Assembly (NCBI RefSeq): GCF_004331955.1
Contig: NZ_CP036532.1
Location: 3,373,501 to 3,437,500 of the forward strand
Length of the DNA: 64,000 nt
Origin: Roseitalea porphyridii
GTDB lineage: Bacteria > Pseudomonadota > Alphaproteobacteria > Rhizobiales > Rhizobiaceae
Direction of reading: 5' to 3'
Position numbers and translations under genes: made by a program. The number at the start of each line of letters is the position of its first letter. The first letter of the stretch is position 1. Below the pieces are notes generated by a model, which worked only from the letters and a program-made list of their open reading frames with translations, was not told the DNA's origin and did no database searches. This document shows, in pieces, positions 39,706 through 49,614 of the stretch.

Positions 39706-41112
39706 ATGGCCGCGCCGCGCACGCTCTATGACAAGATCTGGGACGACCATCTGGTCCACGACGCCGAGGACGGCACGTCGCTGATCTACATCGACCGGCA
39801 TCTGGTGCACGAGGTGACCAGCCCGCAGGCCTTCGAGGGTCTGCGCATGGCGGGCCGCGCCGTCCGGCAGCCCGAAAAGACGCTCGCCGTCGTCGACCAC
39901 AACGTGCCCACTTCGCCCGACCGGCACGAGGGCATCAAGAACGAGGAAAGCCGCATCCAGGTCGAGGCGCTGGCCAGGAACGCCGCCGATTTCGGCATCG
40001 AGTACTATTCGGAAAGCGACCGCCGACAGGGCATCGTCCATATCGTCGGCCCCGAACAGGGCTTCACCCTGCCCGGCATGACGATCGTCTGCGGCGACAG
40101 TCATACCTCCACGCACGGCGCCTTCGGCGCGCTGGCGCACGGCATCGGCACGTCCGAGGTCGAACATGTCCTGGCGACGCAGACGCTGATCCAGTCCAAG
40201 GCGAAGAACATGCTGGTGGAGGTCAACGGCACCGCGCCCGAGGGCGTGACCGCCAAGGACATCATCCTCGCCATCATCGGTCAGATCGGCACCGCCGGCG
40301 GCACCGGCCATGTCATCGAATATGCGGGCGAGGCGATCCGCGCCCTGTCCATGGAAGGGCGCATGACGGTCTGCAACATGTCGATCGAGGGCGGCGCCCG
40401 CGCCGGCATGATCGCGCCCGACGAGACCACATTCGCCTACATCAAGGACCGGCCGCGCGCGCCCAAGGGCGCCGCCTGGGACATGGCGATGGAGTACTGG
40501 AAGACGCTCCACACCGACGAGGGCGCACGCTTCGACAAAATCGTCACACTCGACGCGGCCGATCTGCCGCCGATCGTCTCCTGGGGTTCGTCGCCCGAGG
40601 ACGTCATCGCCGTCGATGGCGTCGTGCCCAACCCCGACGACATCGAGGACGCCAACAAGCGCGCCTCGAAATGGCGGGCGCTCGACTATATGGATCTCAG
40701 GCCCGGAACGAAGATCACCGACATCGAGATCGACCGCGCCTTCATCGGCTCGTGCACCAACGGCCGCATCGAGGATCTGCGCGCCGTCGCAAAGGTCGTC
40801 GAGGGCAAGCGCGTGCATGAGCGCGTCGACGCGATGATCGTGCCCGGCTCCGGGCTGGTCAAGGCGCAGGCCGAGGCCGAGGGGCTGGACGTCATCTTCA
40901 AGGCGGCCGGTTTCGACTGGCGCGAGCCGGGCTGCTCGATGTGCCTTGCCATGAACGATGACCGGCTCAAGCCCGGCGAGCGGTGCGCGTCGACCTCGAA
41001 CCGGAACTTCGAGGGCCGGCAGGGCTACAAGGGCCGCACCCATCTGGTCTCGCCCGCCATGGCGGCGGCGGCGGCCATCGCCGGCCGCTTCGTCGACGTG
41101 CGCAAGCTCTGA
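39706..41112 (+). CDS. leuC: 3-isopropylmalate dehydratase large subunit
   Basis: The 468-residue enzyme isomerises 2- to 3-isopropylmalate in leucine synthesis with LeuD (not in the window). The aconitase-family markers are [25 protein letters not shown]-type sequences, FIGSCTNGR (cluster cysteine) and GCSMCLAMN (two cluster cysteines). Length is standard. It follows bchJ but has its own promoter candidate. Confidence 0.97.
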   Translation: MAAPRTLYDKIWDDHLVHDAEDGTSLIYIDRHLVHEVTSPQAFEGLRMAGRAVRQPEKTLAVVDHNVPTSPDRHEGIKNEESRIQVEALARNAADFGIEYYSESDRRQGIVHIVGPEQGFTLPGMTIVCGDSHTSTHGAFGALAHGIGTSEVEHVLATQTLIQSKAKNMLVEVNGTAPEGVTAKDIILAIIGQIGTAGGTGHVIEYAGEAIRALSMEGRMTVCNMSIEGGARAGMIAPDETTFAYIKDRPRAPKGAAWDMAMEYWKTLHTDEGARFDKIVTLDAADLPPIVSWGSSPEDVIAVDGVVPNPDDIEDANKRASKWRALDYMDLRPGTKITDIEIDRAFIGSCTNGRIEDLRAVAKVVEGKRVHERVDAMIVPGSGLVKAQAEAEGLDVIFKAAGFDWREPGCSMCLAMNDDRLKPGERCASTSNRNFEGRQGYKGRTHLVSPAMAAAAAIAGRFVDVRKL

Positions 41113-41207
41113 GCGCGGCCCTCGAAATCCGCATTTTGCCGCGGTTCCGGGTCCGGGCTTTCACGCTCCCTTAAGCGCGCGCGGGTTATGCCCGCCGTGA
41201 ACGGGGA

Positions 41208-42398
41208 ATGAGCGTGGAACTGACAACCGCCGGCATTGTCGCGTCACTGGGTGTGCTGTTCGGCCTGAACTTCATCGGGCTGTTCGTGGCCGCCTACGCG
41301 CTCGACCGCACGTCGGGCCACATCGTCTGGTATCTGGCGGCGACGGTCGCCTTCATCGTCAGCGGCGTGGCGTTCCTGCTGTCGAGCCTGACGCCGTTGA
41401 CCGCGCCCTTCCTGATCATCGACGATCTGTTCACGGGGGCCGGCTTCGCCCTGCTCGGCGTCGGTTTCGCACGCGCCTTCGCGCTCGATATACCGTGGCG
41501 CGCGATGGCGGCCTGGATGTCCGTCGGGCTCGTGCTCGTTCCCGCCCTCGCCCTGATCGGCGAGCTGGCGCTGACGCGCCTTATCCCGGTCAGCGTGTGG
41601 CATGCCGTCGCGCCGACCGTGATCGGCCTTGTCCTTTGGCGGGCGCCCGAGGGACGCACGATCATGCGGGTGCTCGGCGCCTTCGTGCTGGTCGCGGCGC
41701 TTGCGGTGCTGGTGCGGCCCGCCTTTTCGGTGCTGATCACGGCCAACCCCGCGCTCGACCACGCCCGCCAGGTCGAGATCTACGGCGCGCTCGTCTCGAT
41801 ACCCTTCCTGGTCGCCATGTTCGGCATCGCCGCCGGCGTGTTCTTCCACGTGATGAGCGATCTCGCGCACGGCTACCGGAACGCCTCGATCACCGACGCG
41901 CTCACCGGTCTGCTCAATCGGCGCGGCTTCCTCGATGCGGCCGCCGAGCAGATCGCCACGCCCGCGCACCTGATCATGGTCGACATCGACCGGTTCAAGA
42001 CGATCAATGACGGCCACGGCCATGACGCCGGCGACCGGGTGCTCGTCGCCGTCGCCGCGATCATCGCCCGCGCCGCGCCGCGGCCGCACCTGAGCGGCCG
42101 GCTCGGCGGCGAGGAGTTCGCGATCATCGCCCAGCGCACCGAAACGGCGACGGCAAGGGCACTGGCGCAGTCTCTGCGCAGCGCGATCGCGATCGAACTG
42201 GACGGGGTGGTTGCCGAAGGGGTCTCCGTCACCGCCAGCCTGGGCGTCGCGCCGATCGTCGACCGCGATGTCGCATCGGCCCTGATCGACGCCGACCGGG
42301 CGCTCTATGCGGCCAAGCGCGCCGGCCGCAACGCCGTGCGCACGGCACCCGATCAGGTCGCCTCCCCCGAGCGCCGGCGTGGCAGCCGGGCCGGATGA
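41208..42398 (+). CDS. Membrane-bound diguanylate cyclase (GGDEF)
   Basis: The 396-residue protein has seven or so N-terminal helices (about 8-225) and a C-terminal GGDEF domain (about 230-385) with TDALTGLLNRRGF, DIDRFKTINDGHGHDAGD and the active-site GGEEF (300-304). It should make c-di-GMP in response to a membrane signal. The RxxD inhibitory site normally five residues before GGEEF is not present (the segment is PRPHLSGRL), so product inhibition by that route is unlikely. It converges on the AEC transporter gene. Confidence 0.92.
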   Translation: MSVELTTAGIVASLGVLFGLNFIGLFVAAYALDRTSGHIVWYLAATVAFIVSGVAFLLSSLTPLTAPFLIIDDLFTGAGFALLGVGFARAFALDIPWRAMAAWMSVGLVLVPALALIGELALTRLIPVSVWHAVAPTVIGLVLWRAPEGRTIMRVLGAFVLVAALAVLVRPAFSVLITANPALDHARQVEIYGALVSIPFLVAMFGIAAGVFFHVMSDLAHGYRNASITDALTGLLNRRGFLDAAAEQIATPAHLIMVDIDRFKTINDGHGHDAGDRVLVAVAAIIARAAPRPHLSGRLGGEEFAIIAQRTETATARALAQSLRSAIAIELDGVVAEGVSVTASLGVAPIVDRDVASALIDADRALYAAKRAGRNAVRTAPDQVASPERRRGSRAG

Positions 42399-42408
42399 CC
42401 GCCGCCGG

Positions 42409-43356
42409 TCAAAGCGGCAGCAGCGTGTCCACCACGTAGAGCCAGATCGAGATCGTTACCACCGATAGCGCCGTGGCGAGCAGCAGCGTCGAGGCGGCCA
42501 GGTTCACCGCCCGGTCATAGAGCGTGGCGAAGATGTAGATGTTCACCCCCGGCGGCATGGCGGCGAGCGCCACGGCCGCATGCACGGCGACGCTCGAAAG
42601 GCCGAAGACGTAGTGCGAGAGCACGAAGGCGATCGCCGGATGGACGATCAGCGAAAAGGCCGACGCGGTCAGCGTCTCGGGCAGCGCGGCGGTCAGCCTG
42701 TAGCGGGTCAGCGCCGCGCCGATCCCGACCAGCGCGACCGGAATCGCCGCCGCCGCCAGCATGTCGACGCTCGCCTGAAGCGGTTCCGGCAGCACAAGGC
42801 CCGATGCGTTGACGGCAAGGCCGGCCAGAATGCCGGCCATCAGCGGATTGGCGATGATCGACCGGCCGGCCCTGCGCAGCGTTTCGCCCAGCGTCCGGCC
42901 GTCGCGGCGCATCAGTTCCATGGTGATCATGCCGACCGTGTAGATCAGCGGCGCGTGCAGGGCGATGATGCCGAACGCCATCGTCATCGTCGCTTCGCCA
43001 TAGGCGCGCTCGACGATCGGCAGCCCGAGCAGGACCGAGTTCGAGAAGGTGCCGGCGAAACCGACGGCGACGGCTTCGCCGGGCCGACGCTTGAAGACCC
43101 TGCGTGCGACGATGATGCCGGCGGCGAAGCAGAAGAACACGCCCGTATAGAAGCTGATCAGCAGCGGCGGAAGAAAGGCCTGACCGAGATCGATCCCGGC
43201 CATCGCGCGGAACAGCAGCACCGGCACGGCGATCCGCACCGCGAACGTGTTCAGCGCATCGGCAAAATCATCCTTGAGATAGCCCGTGCGGATCGCGCCA
43301 TAGCCGACCCCGATCAGGATGAAGACGGGCAGAATGGTCTGCAGAATGGCGAGCAT
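42409..43356 (-). CDS. AEC family transporter
   Basis: The 315-residue membrane protein has about ten helices and the auxin-efflux-carrier-family pattern (ILQTILPVFILIGVGYGAIRTGYL at the start, GFAGTFSNSVLLGLPIVERAYG in the middle). Such proteins carry carboxylates such as malonate or malate; the substrate is unknown. Confidence 0.88.
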   Translation of the reverse strand: MLAILQTILPVFILIGVGYGAIRTGYLKDDFADALNTFAVRIAVPVLLFRAMAGIDLGQAFLPPLLISFYTGVFFCFAAGIIVARRVFKRRPGEAVAVGFAGTFSNSVLLGLPIVERAYGEATMTMAFGIIALHAPLIYTVGMITMELMRRDGRTLGETLRRAGRSIIANPLMAGILAGLAVNASGLVLPEPLQASVDMLAAAAIPVALVGIGAALTRYRLTAALPETLTASAFSLIVHPAIAFVLSHYVFGLSSVAVHAAVALAAMPPGVNIYIFATLYDRAVNLAASTLLLATALSVVTISIWLYVVDTLLPL

Positions 43357-43436
43357 AGGAAATCACGCAAGGCCGCGGAACGGGCACAGCGCTGCCATAA
43401 GCCAATGCTTGCGGGAATGCGAGGGCCGGCGCGACC

Positions 43437-43871
43437 TCAGCCGCGCGTCGCCTCGCCGTCGATGATCGGCGAGTCGTCCTCGCCGCCATCGCCGGTCCTG
43501 ATGTCCTCTTCGGCAAGCGCTTTGCGGGCGGCCGCCCGATGCGCCTCGGTGATGTTGCCGCGCACGGCCGCGAACGCCGCCGTCAGCACGGCGATGTCGT
43601 CGCCGAAGCCGAAGCCGATAAGGAAGTCGGGAATGGAGTCGAGGGGCAGAATGAAATAGGCGAGCGCCGCCAGAAGGATGCCGCGAACACGCGGCGGCGT
43701 CTCCGGATCCATCGCGCAATAGTAGCCCGCGACGACCTCGTCGATGAACGGGATCATGCGCGCATAGCGCTTGACCTTCGGCCAGAACCGGTTGCGCACG
43801 CGCTTTTCGCGCCTGCCCTGCTCTTCCTCGCTGCCCGGCTCGAGTATCTCGCCGATCTTCACATCGTCCAT
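43437..43871 (-). CDS. DUF1232 / YkvA family protein
   Basis: The 144-residue protein carries the DUF1232 core AALAYFILPLDSIPDFLIGFGFGDDIAVL at about 72-100, a hydrophobic pair of helices. The start MDDVKIGEI has GAGGAGG upstream and was preferred over a longer frame. Function of the family is unknown; most members are small inner-membrane proteins. Confidence 0.88.
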   Translation of the reverse strand: MDDVKIGEILEPGSEEEQGRREKRVRNRFWPKVKRYARMIPFIDEVVAGYYCAMDPETPPRVRGILLAALAYFILPLDSIPDFLIGFGFGDDIAVLTAAFAAVRGNITEAHRAAARKALAEEDIRTGDGGEDDSPIIDGEATRG

Positions 43872-43928
43872 CGTCTGCCTCCTCGACAGCAGATGGGGCG
43901 AGGATCGGCGCCTTTCAAGCAAGGCCGG

Positions 43929-44222
43929 TCAGCCGGCCGCCTTGTTCATCGCCCTGGCCAGCTTGATGTCGAGTTCGGTGACGCCGCCCGAATCGTGCGT
44001 GGTCAGGCGCACGTCAACGCTGTTGTAGACGTTCGACCATTCCGGATGATGGTCCATCTTCTCGGCGGTCGGCGCGCACGTCGCCATGAAGCCGAACGCG
44101 GCCGGAAAATCGGCGAACTTGAAGCCGGCCGTGATCGCCTTGCCGCCCTCTTCAAGCGTCCAGCCATCCAGATCGGCCAGCGCGGTTGTCAGTTCCTCGT
44201 CGGTCAGGCAGGGTTTGGGCAT
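43929..44222 (-). CDS. phhB: 4a-hydroxytetrahydrobiopterin dehydratase (pterin-4a-carbinolamine dehydratase)
   Basis: The 97-residue protein has the family signature [23 protein letters not shown] (two active-site histidines followed by P-E-W). It recycles the pterin cofactor of aromatic amino-acid hydroxylases. Start [11 protein letters not shown] fits the family; the open frame upstream runs under the phosphatase gene on the other strand. No phenylalanine hydroxylase gene is in the window. Confidence 0.93.
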   Translation of the reverse strand: MPKPCLTDEELTTALADLDGWTLEEGGKAITAGFKFADFPAAFGFMATCAPTAEKMDHHPEWSNVYNSVDVRLTTHDSGGVTELDIKLARAMNKAAG

Positions 44223-44294
44223 CGTCCGGCCTCCTTTACTCGCGTTGTCGGTTGCCGCGAACATAGCGAGGCGATCGGAGAGGAAAAGACGCCC

Positions 44295-44774
44295 ATGCGC
44301 ATTCTGTTCGTCTGCCTCGGCAACATCTGCCGGTCGCCGCTTGCCGAAGGTCTCTTCCGGCATGCCGCCGCGCAGGCCGGCCTCGGCGACCGCGTCGCGG
44401 TGGATTCCGCCGGAACCGGCGACTGGCATTGCGGCGAAGCGCCCGACCCGCGCGCGATCACGGTGGCCGCACGGTACGGCATCGACATCTCGGGCCAGCG
44501 TGCCCGGCAGATCCGGCGGGAGGACTTCCACGCCTTCGACCTGATCCTCGGCATGGACCACGCCAACGTAAACCATCTCACCCGCATGGCCGCCCATGAC
44601 GGCACCGCCGAGATCGATCTGTTTCTCGCCCGCGCGACCGGCGAACGGCGCGACGTGGCCGATCCCTATTTCGGCGAGGCAGCCGGTTTCCAGACCGCCT
44701 ATGACGACATAAAGGCCGGCGCCGAGGCGCTTGCCGCCGGTCTCGCCATGCCCGTCTCGCGCGACAGCGGATAG
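44295..44774 (+). CDS. Low-molecular-weight protein-tyrosine phosphatase
   Basis: The 159-residue enzyme has the N-terminal C-x5-R loop CLGNICRS (Cys8, Arg14) and the general-acid DPYFG motif. The start [10 protein letters not shown] is the family N-terminus, with GAGAGGAAAAG upstream. Substrates are phosphotyrosine proteins or low-molecular phosphoesters. Its last 76 bases overlap the 3' end of thpR on the opposite strand. Confidence 0.93.
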   Translation: MRILFVCLGNICRSPLAEGLFRHAAAQAGLGDRVAVDSAGTGDWHCGEAPDPRAITVAARYGIDISGQRARQIRREDFHAFDLILGMDHANVNHLTRMAAHDGTAEIDLFLARATGERRDVADPYFGEAAGFQTAYDDIKAGAEALAAGLAMPVSRDSG

Positions 44775-45292
44775 CTTTCCTCGACGAGGTAGGGCCCGCC
44801 GCCGACCGAATCGCGCGAACTCATCAGCACGAACCGGTCGACCCTGAACGGCGGAACATAGAAGCCGCCGCGCACCGACAGATAGTTGGCGACCGCGCCC
44901 GGCGAGGCGTTGCGCAGCCGCGCCAGCGTCACGTGCGGAGTGAACTTGCGCGGATCGGGCGCAAGACCGAGCCGCCGGCAGATGCCGGCGATCTCGGCCT
45001 GCAGGTCATAGAGGTCCGGGCAGCCGGTCGGCACCGCGAACACGCTGTGCGGTTTCTTGCCTCCGAAGGCGCCAAGCCCGGAAAAGCCCATCATGAACGG
45101 CCGGCGATGCACGCGTTCGAGCGCATGCGCGACCTCGTCGGCCATGTGATGTTCGATGTCACCGATGAACCGCAATGTGAGGTGGTAGTTCTCCATGTCG
45201 ATCCAGCGGGCGCCCGACAGGCCTCCGCGCAGCATCGACAGGTGGGTTGCGGCATGGTGAGGGATTTCGAGAGCGGCAAACAGGCGCGGCAT
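44699..45292 (-). CDS. thpR: RNA 2',3'-cyclic phosphodiesterase ThpR
   Basis: The 197-residue 2H-phosphoesterase has the two H-x-T-x motifs HLTLRF and HVTLAR, spaced as in the LigT/ThpR family. It opens 2',3'-cyclic phosphate RNA ends. The start [11 protein letters not shown] fits the family. The last 25 codons overlap the LMW phosphatase gene tail to tail, and the C-terminal [16 protein letters not shown] is not conserved, so the overlap probably arose by loss of an earlier stop. Confidence 0.92.
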   Translation of the reverse strand: MPRLFAALEIPHHAATHLSMLRGGLSGARWIDMENYHLTLRFIGDIEHHMADEVAHALERVHRRPFMMGFSGLGAFGGKKPHSVFAVPTGCPDLYDLQAEIAGICRRLGLAPDPRKFTPHVTLARLRNASPGAVANYLSVRGGFYVPPFRVDRFVLMSSRDSVGGGPYLVEESYPLSRETGMARPAASASAPAFMSS

Positions 45293-45426
45293 GACAGGTC
45301 CCCTCATGTTGAGCGGTGGGCACGGCCATCGCGCGGACAGCAAATCACCCCCGCCTTGATGTCAGCGAATCACGCAAGCGCGCGATGCGCAAGACCATTG
45401 TCGCTTGACCAACGGTTAACATTCGA

Positions 45427-46107
45427 TCATCGCTCCATCCCCTTTCGGGACAGATAGTCGCGCATCAGCGGCATGAAGCGCTCGACCATCGCGGCGACCC
45501 CTTCGGCCGTCGGGTGGATGCCGTCGGCCATCATCTTCTCGCGCACCGCCTCGCCGTCGGCGTTGATCGTGATCGCGCCATCGAGGAAGAACGGGTACAG
45601 CGGAACATCGTGCTTGTCGGCCAGATCGGGGAAGATCGTGTCGAAGCGCGCGCGATAGTCGGCGCCCATGTTCGGTGGCGCGCGGATCCCGGCGAGCAGC
45701 ACGTCGATCCCGCGCGCCTTCAGCCGCGTGATCATCCGGTCGAGATTGTCGCGCGTCACCTCCGGCGGAAGGCCGCGCAGCGCGTCGTTGCCGCCAAGTT
45801 CCAGGATGACGAAATCGGTACCGTCGGGCACCGACCAGTCGAGCCGCGACAGCCCGCCCGCCGTCGTGTCGCCGGAAAAGCCGGCATCGGCGATGGTCAC
45901 GTCATAGCCCTCGTCGCGCAGGGCCTGCTCGAGCTGATCGGGAAAACCGGCCCCGGGCGGCAACTGGTAGCCCGCCATCAGGCTGTCCCCGAAGCCGACG
46001 CCGCGCACAGTTTCGGCCGCTGTCGGGCTCGCAAACGCAGCGGCAAGCAAACCGACCGCCGCAAAAACACGTACCAAGCCTTTGAACATTCGCTTCATCC
46101 TGCCCAT
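45427..46107 (-). CDS. tesA: Arylesterase / GDSL lysophospholipase (TesA-like)
   Basis: The product of up to 226 residues is an exported SGNH hydrolase with the blocks GDSLMAGY (Ser nucleophile), ELGGNDALRG and DGIHPTAEG (Asp-x-x-His). A signal peptide (VFAAVGLLAAAFASPTAAE) puts it in the periplasm. Three in-frame ATGs (46107, 46098, 46089) are possible starts; AGGA sits 8 bases before the last. The gene is divergent from an ABC transporter pair, the classic tesA-ybbA-ybbP arrangement. Confidence 0.92.
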   Translation of the reverse strand: MGRMKRMFKGLVRVFAAVGLLAAAFASPTAAETVRGVGFGDSLMAGYQLPPGAGFPDQLEQALRDEGYDVTIADAGFSGDTTAGGLSRLDWSVPDGTDFVILELGGNDALRGLPPEVTRDNLDRMITRLKARGIDVLLAGIRAPPNMGADYRARFDTIFPDLADKHDVPLYPFFLDGAITINADGEAVREKMMADGIHPTAEGVAAMVERFMPLMRDYLSRKGMER

Positions 46108-46134
46108 CTAGCCGCAACTGCCACTCGCATATAG

Positions 46135-46845
46135 GTGCCGATCGCCGTGACTGAACCCGTCATCGAACTTGACAACGTCAATCTGGCGCTCGGCGCCGCC
46201 GCAAGCCGGGTGCAGGTGCTCAAGGGCGTCAGCCTGTCCGTGCCCGGCGGCGAGGCGGTCGGCGTGGTCGGCCCGTCCGGCTCGGGCAAGACGACGCTGC
46301 TGATGGTGCTGGCCGGGCTCGAACGGCCCGACTCGGGCGCGGTGTCCGTCGCCGGCGCCCGCCTCGACACGATGAGCGAGGACGCGATCGCGAAATTTCG
46401 CGGCAGCAATATCGGGTTCGTCTTCCAGTCCTTCCACCTGATCGCCAACATGACCGCGCTCGAAAACGTCGCCGTTCCGCTCGAACTGGCCGGTGCCGAC
46501 GATGCCTTCGGCCGCGCCCGGGCCGAACTCGAAGCGGTCGGCCTCAGCGACCGGCTGACCCATTATCCGGGGCAACTGTCCGGCGGCGAACAGCAGCGCG
46601 TCGCCATCGCCCGCGCGCTGGCGCCAGAGCCGGCGATCCTGATCGCCGACGAGCCGACCGGCAATCTCGACCAGGAGACCGGCCGCCAGATCGCCGACCT
46701 GATCTTCGAAACGCAGAAGCGGCGCGGCACCACCTTCGTGCTCGTCACCCACGATGCAGGCCTTGCCGCCCGCTGTGACCGGCAGGTGCGCGTGCGCTCC
46801 GGCGAAGTGTTCGAAGGCGACGCGGCGGCGATGGCGGCCGAGTGA
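46135..46845 (+). CDS. ABC transporter ATP-binding protein (YbbA-like)
   Basis: The product (236 residues from a GTG at 46135; another GTG at 46147 gives 232) is a LolD/MacB-type ATPase with Walker A GPSGSGKTT (46-54), signature LSGGEQQRVAIARAL, Walker B ILIADEPTGNLD and the H-loop THDAG. It partners the downstream permease, whose ATG overlaps its stop (TGATG). YbbA-YbbP complexes act on membrane lipids or hydrophobic compounds; the exact role is unsettled. Confidence 0.92.
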   Translation: MPIAVTEPVIELDNVNLALGAAASRVQVLKGVSLSVPGGEAVGVVGPSGSGKTTLLMVLAGLERPDSGAVSVAGARLDTMSEDAIAKFRGSNIGFVFQSFHLIANMTALENVAVPLELAGADDAFGRARAELEAVGLSDRLTHYPGQLSGGEQQRVAIARALAPEPAILIADEPTGNLDQETGRQIADLIFETQKRRGTTFVLVTHDAGLAARCDRQVRVRSGEVFEGDAAAMAAE

Positions 46846-49394
46846 TGGCGACGCTGTCCGACCAGATCGCGCTGGCCTTCCGGTTCGCCCTGCGCGAGGT
46901 GCGCGGCGGCCTTTCGGGCTTTTACGTCTTTCTGGCCTGCATCGCGCTCGGCACGGCCGCGATCGGCGGCGTCAACGCCGTCGCCCAGGCGATCACCCAG
47001 GGCATCCAGTCCGAGGGCCGCTCCATTCTCGGCGGCGATGTCCGGTTCGAACTGATCCACCGCACCACGACGCCCGAGGAACTGGCAACGCTCGAAGGCT
47101 TCGGCACGGTCGCCCAAAGCGCCAACACGCGCTCGATGGCCCGCCTCGCCGACCAGTCCGACCAGACGCTCGTCGAGATCAAGGCGGTCGACGATCTCTA
47201 TCCGCTCTATGGCGAGTTCGTCACCGAGCCGCCGCTCGCGCGGGCCGATTATTCCGAGCGCGACGGCGCCTGGGGGATTGCGGTCCAGCCGATCCTGCTC
47301 GAACGGCTCGGCCTTGCGGTCGGCGACACCCTGCTGATCGGCGACTCGCGCTTTGCGATCCGCGCGATGATCCGCTCCGAGCCCGACGCGCTGTCGGACG
47401 GTATCGGCCTTGCCCCGCGCGTGATCATGTCGCTTGAGGCGCTTGAGGCCTCGGGGCTGATCCAGCCCGGCTCGCTGGTCGAGCGCGTCTACAAGATCCG
47501 CATGGCTCAAGGCGCCACCAACACCGAGATCGACGCGGCGATCGAGACCGCCAACCAAGCGCATCCGACCGCCGGCTGGTCGGTGCGCACCCGGTCGAAC
47601 GCCGCGCCCGCGCTGGCCGCCAATGTGGAGCGCTTTGCGCAGTTCCTGACGCTGGTCGGGCTGACCGCGCTGGTTACCGGAGGGGTCGGCGTCGCCAACG
47701 CCGTGCGCGCCTTCCTCGACGCCAAGCGCGACGTGATCGCCACCTTCAAGTGCCTTGGCGCGCCCGGCCGTCTCGTCACGCTGATCTATCTGTTCCAGAT
47801 CGTCATGGTCGGCGCGGTCGGCATCGCCGCCGGGCTGGTTCTGGCCGCGCTCGCCCCGTTCGCGGCCACCTGGGCGCTCGCCGGCATCGTGCCGCTGCCG
47901 CCCGCCGGCCTTTATCCCACAGCGCTCGGGCTTGCGGTGCTGTTCGCGCTGCTGACGATCCTCGTCTTCGCGCTGATCCCGCTCGGCCGCGCCCGCGACA
48001 TTCCCGCCTCCAACCTGTTCCGCAACCAGACGATGGCCCATCGCGGCCTGCCGCGCGCGCCCTATGTGATCGCCGCCGCCGCCGCCGCGCTGCTGCTCGC
48101 CGGGCTTGCCGTCTGGTTCTCCGAGGAGCGCGCGCTCGCGAGCGGATTCCTCGCCGGCGTCGCCATCGCCTTCGTCATCCTGCGGCTGGTCGCCGGTGGC
48201 GTGCAGGCGCTGGCCCGCCGCGTGCGTGGCGTGCGCGGCACGTCGCTGCGCATGGCGATCGGCAACATCCACCGGCCCGGCGCGCTGACGCCCTCGGTCG
48301 TGCTCGCGCTCGGCCTCGGCCTGACCCTGCTCGTCGCGCTCGCCCTGATCGACACCAATCTGCGCCAGCAGATCGCCGGCAACCTGCCCGAACGGGCGCC
48401 GAACTTCTTCTTCGTCGACATCCAGTCGGACGTGGTCGAGGACTTCGCCACGCTCGTCGAGGGCGAGGCCGGCGACGCCGGCAAGCTGGTGCGCGTGCCG
48501 ATGCTGCGCGGCCGCATCGTCGAACTGAACGGCCAGAACGTCGCCGAGATGGAACTGCCGCCCGAGGGCGCCTGGGTGCTGCGCGGCGATCGCGGCATCA
48601 CCTATGCCGAAAACGTGCCCGAGAATTCGACCCTGAGCGCGGGTCAGTGGTGGCCCGCCGACCATGCGGGCGAACCGCTGGTGTCGTTTTCGGCCGAGGA
48701 AGCGGCCGAGATCGGCCTTGAGATCGGCGACACGGTCACGGTCAACGTTCTGGGCCGCAACGTCACCGCGACGATCGCCAATCTGCGCCAGGTCGAGTGG
48801 GAATCGCTGGCCATCAACTTCGTCATGGTCTTTTCGCCCAACACCTTCGCCGGCGCGCCCCATTCCTGGCTTGCCACATTGACCATGCCCGAGGCGACGT
48901 TCGAACAGGAGGCGCAGATCCTGTCCGCCGTCACGCGCGCCTTTCCCTCGGTCACGTCGGTGCGCGTCAAGGACGCCATCGATCTGGTCAACCGCGTCGT
49001 CGGCCAACTCGCCACAGCCGTGCGGGTGGCGGCCGCCGTGGCGCTGATCGCGTCGGTGCTGGTGCTCGCCGGCGCGCTCGCCGCCGGCAATCGCGCCCGC
49101 ACCCATGACGCGGTCGTCCTGAAGACGCTTGGAGCGACCCGCAAGACCCTGATCCGCACCTTCGTGACCGAATATGCGATCCTGGGCTTCGCCACGGCGG
49201 TCTTCGCTCTCGTCGCCGGCGGGGTCGCGGCCTGGTTCGTGGTCAGCCAGATCATGACCCTGCCCTGGACTTTCCGGCCCGAGATCGCCGCCTTCACGGT
49301 GCTCGCCGCGCTCGTGTGCACGGTCGGGTTCGGCCTTCTGGGCACGTGGCGGGTGCTCGGCCAGAAGGCGGCGCCCGTGCTGCGCAATCTTTGA
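46845..49394 (+). CDS. ABC transporter permease (YbbP-like, FtsX repeats)
   Basis: The 849-residue permease has an N-terminal helix, a periplasmic part, two FtsX-like membrane blocks (about 255-430 and 715-845) and a second periplasmic domain (about 485-690), the ten-helix layout of the YbbP family. The ATG at 46845 overlaps the ATPase stop; a GTG one codon upstream is an alternative. With the tesA homologue it forms a conserved three-gene neighbourhood. Confidence 0.92.
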   Translation: MATLSDQIALAFRFALREVRGGLSGFYVFLACIALGTAAIGGVNAVAQAITQGIQSEGRSILGGDVRFELIHRTTTPEELATLEGFGTVAQSANTRSMARLADQSDQTLVEIKAVDDLYPLYGEFVTEPPLARADYSERDGAWGIAVQPILLERLGLAVGDTLLIGDSRFAIRAMIRSEPDALSDGIGLAPRVIMSLEALEASGLIQPGSLVERVYKIRMAQGATNTEIDAAIETANQAHPTAGWSVRTRSNAAPALAANVERFAQFLTLVGLTALVTGGVGVANAVRAFLDAKRDVIATFKCLGAPGRLVTLIYLFQIVMVGAVGIAAGLVLAALAPFAATWALAGIVPLPPAGLYPTALGLAVLFALLTILVFALIPLGRARDIPASNLFRNQTMAHRGLPRAPYVIAAAAAALLLAGLAVWFSEERALASGFLAGVAIAFVILRLVAGGVQALARRVRGVRGTSLRMAIGNIHRPGALTPSVVLALGLGLTLLVALALIDTNLRQQIAGNLPERAPNFFFVDIQSDVVEDFATLVEGEAGDAGKLVRVPMLRGRIVELNGQNVAEMELPPEGAWVLRGDRGITYAENVPENSTLSAGQWWPADHAGEPLVSFSAEEAAEIGLEIGDTVTVNVLGRNVTATIANLRQVEWESLAINFVMVFSPNTFAGAPHSWLATLTMPEATFEQEAQILSAVTRAFPSVTSVRVKDAIDLVNRVVGQLATAVRVAAAVALIASVLVLAGALAAGNRARTHDAVVLKTLGATRKTLIRTFVTEYAILGFATAVFALVAGGVAAWFVVSQIMTLPWTFRPEIAAFTVLAALVCTVGFGLLGTWRVLGQKAAPVLRNL

Positions 49395-49398
49395 GCGG

Positions 49399-49414
49399 TT
49401 AGGCATCGGTTAAC
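49399..49414 (+). promoter_or_regulatory. Possible CtrA-like box upstream of the BI-1 gene
   Basis: TTAG-N7-TTAAC differs by one base from the CtrA consensus TTAA-N7-TTAAC. It lies 201 bases before the Bax-inhibitor-like gene and just after the permease stop. A chance match is possible. Confidence 0.35.
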
Positions 49415-49614
49415 CGGGGCAAAGCGTTTTTGCGCGGGGCGAGCAAAAGCGGTCGGCTTTGCCCCCGTTCGGGACCGGAATTCCTTGTAAAACCTGCCTT
49501 GCCGCCTCATATTACGCGCAGGCATGCTGGAGGTCCCGCCAGCGGCGCCTCGGATGGTGCGCGAACTGCGCCGCCGGACACCCGACGGGACGGCAAGGTT
49601 CTTACGAGGACGAA

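Noticed and set aside
46563-49406. Long minus-strand frame opposite the ABC ATPase and permease genes
   Set aside because: Composition is Arg/Gly/His/Asp-rich shadow-like and it covers clearly conserved genes on the other strand.
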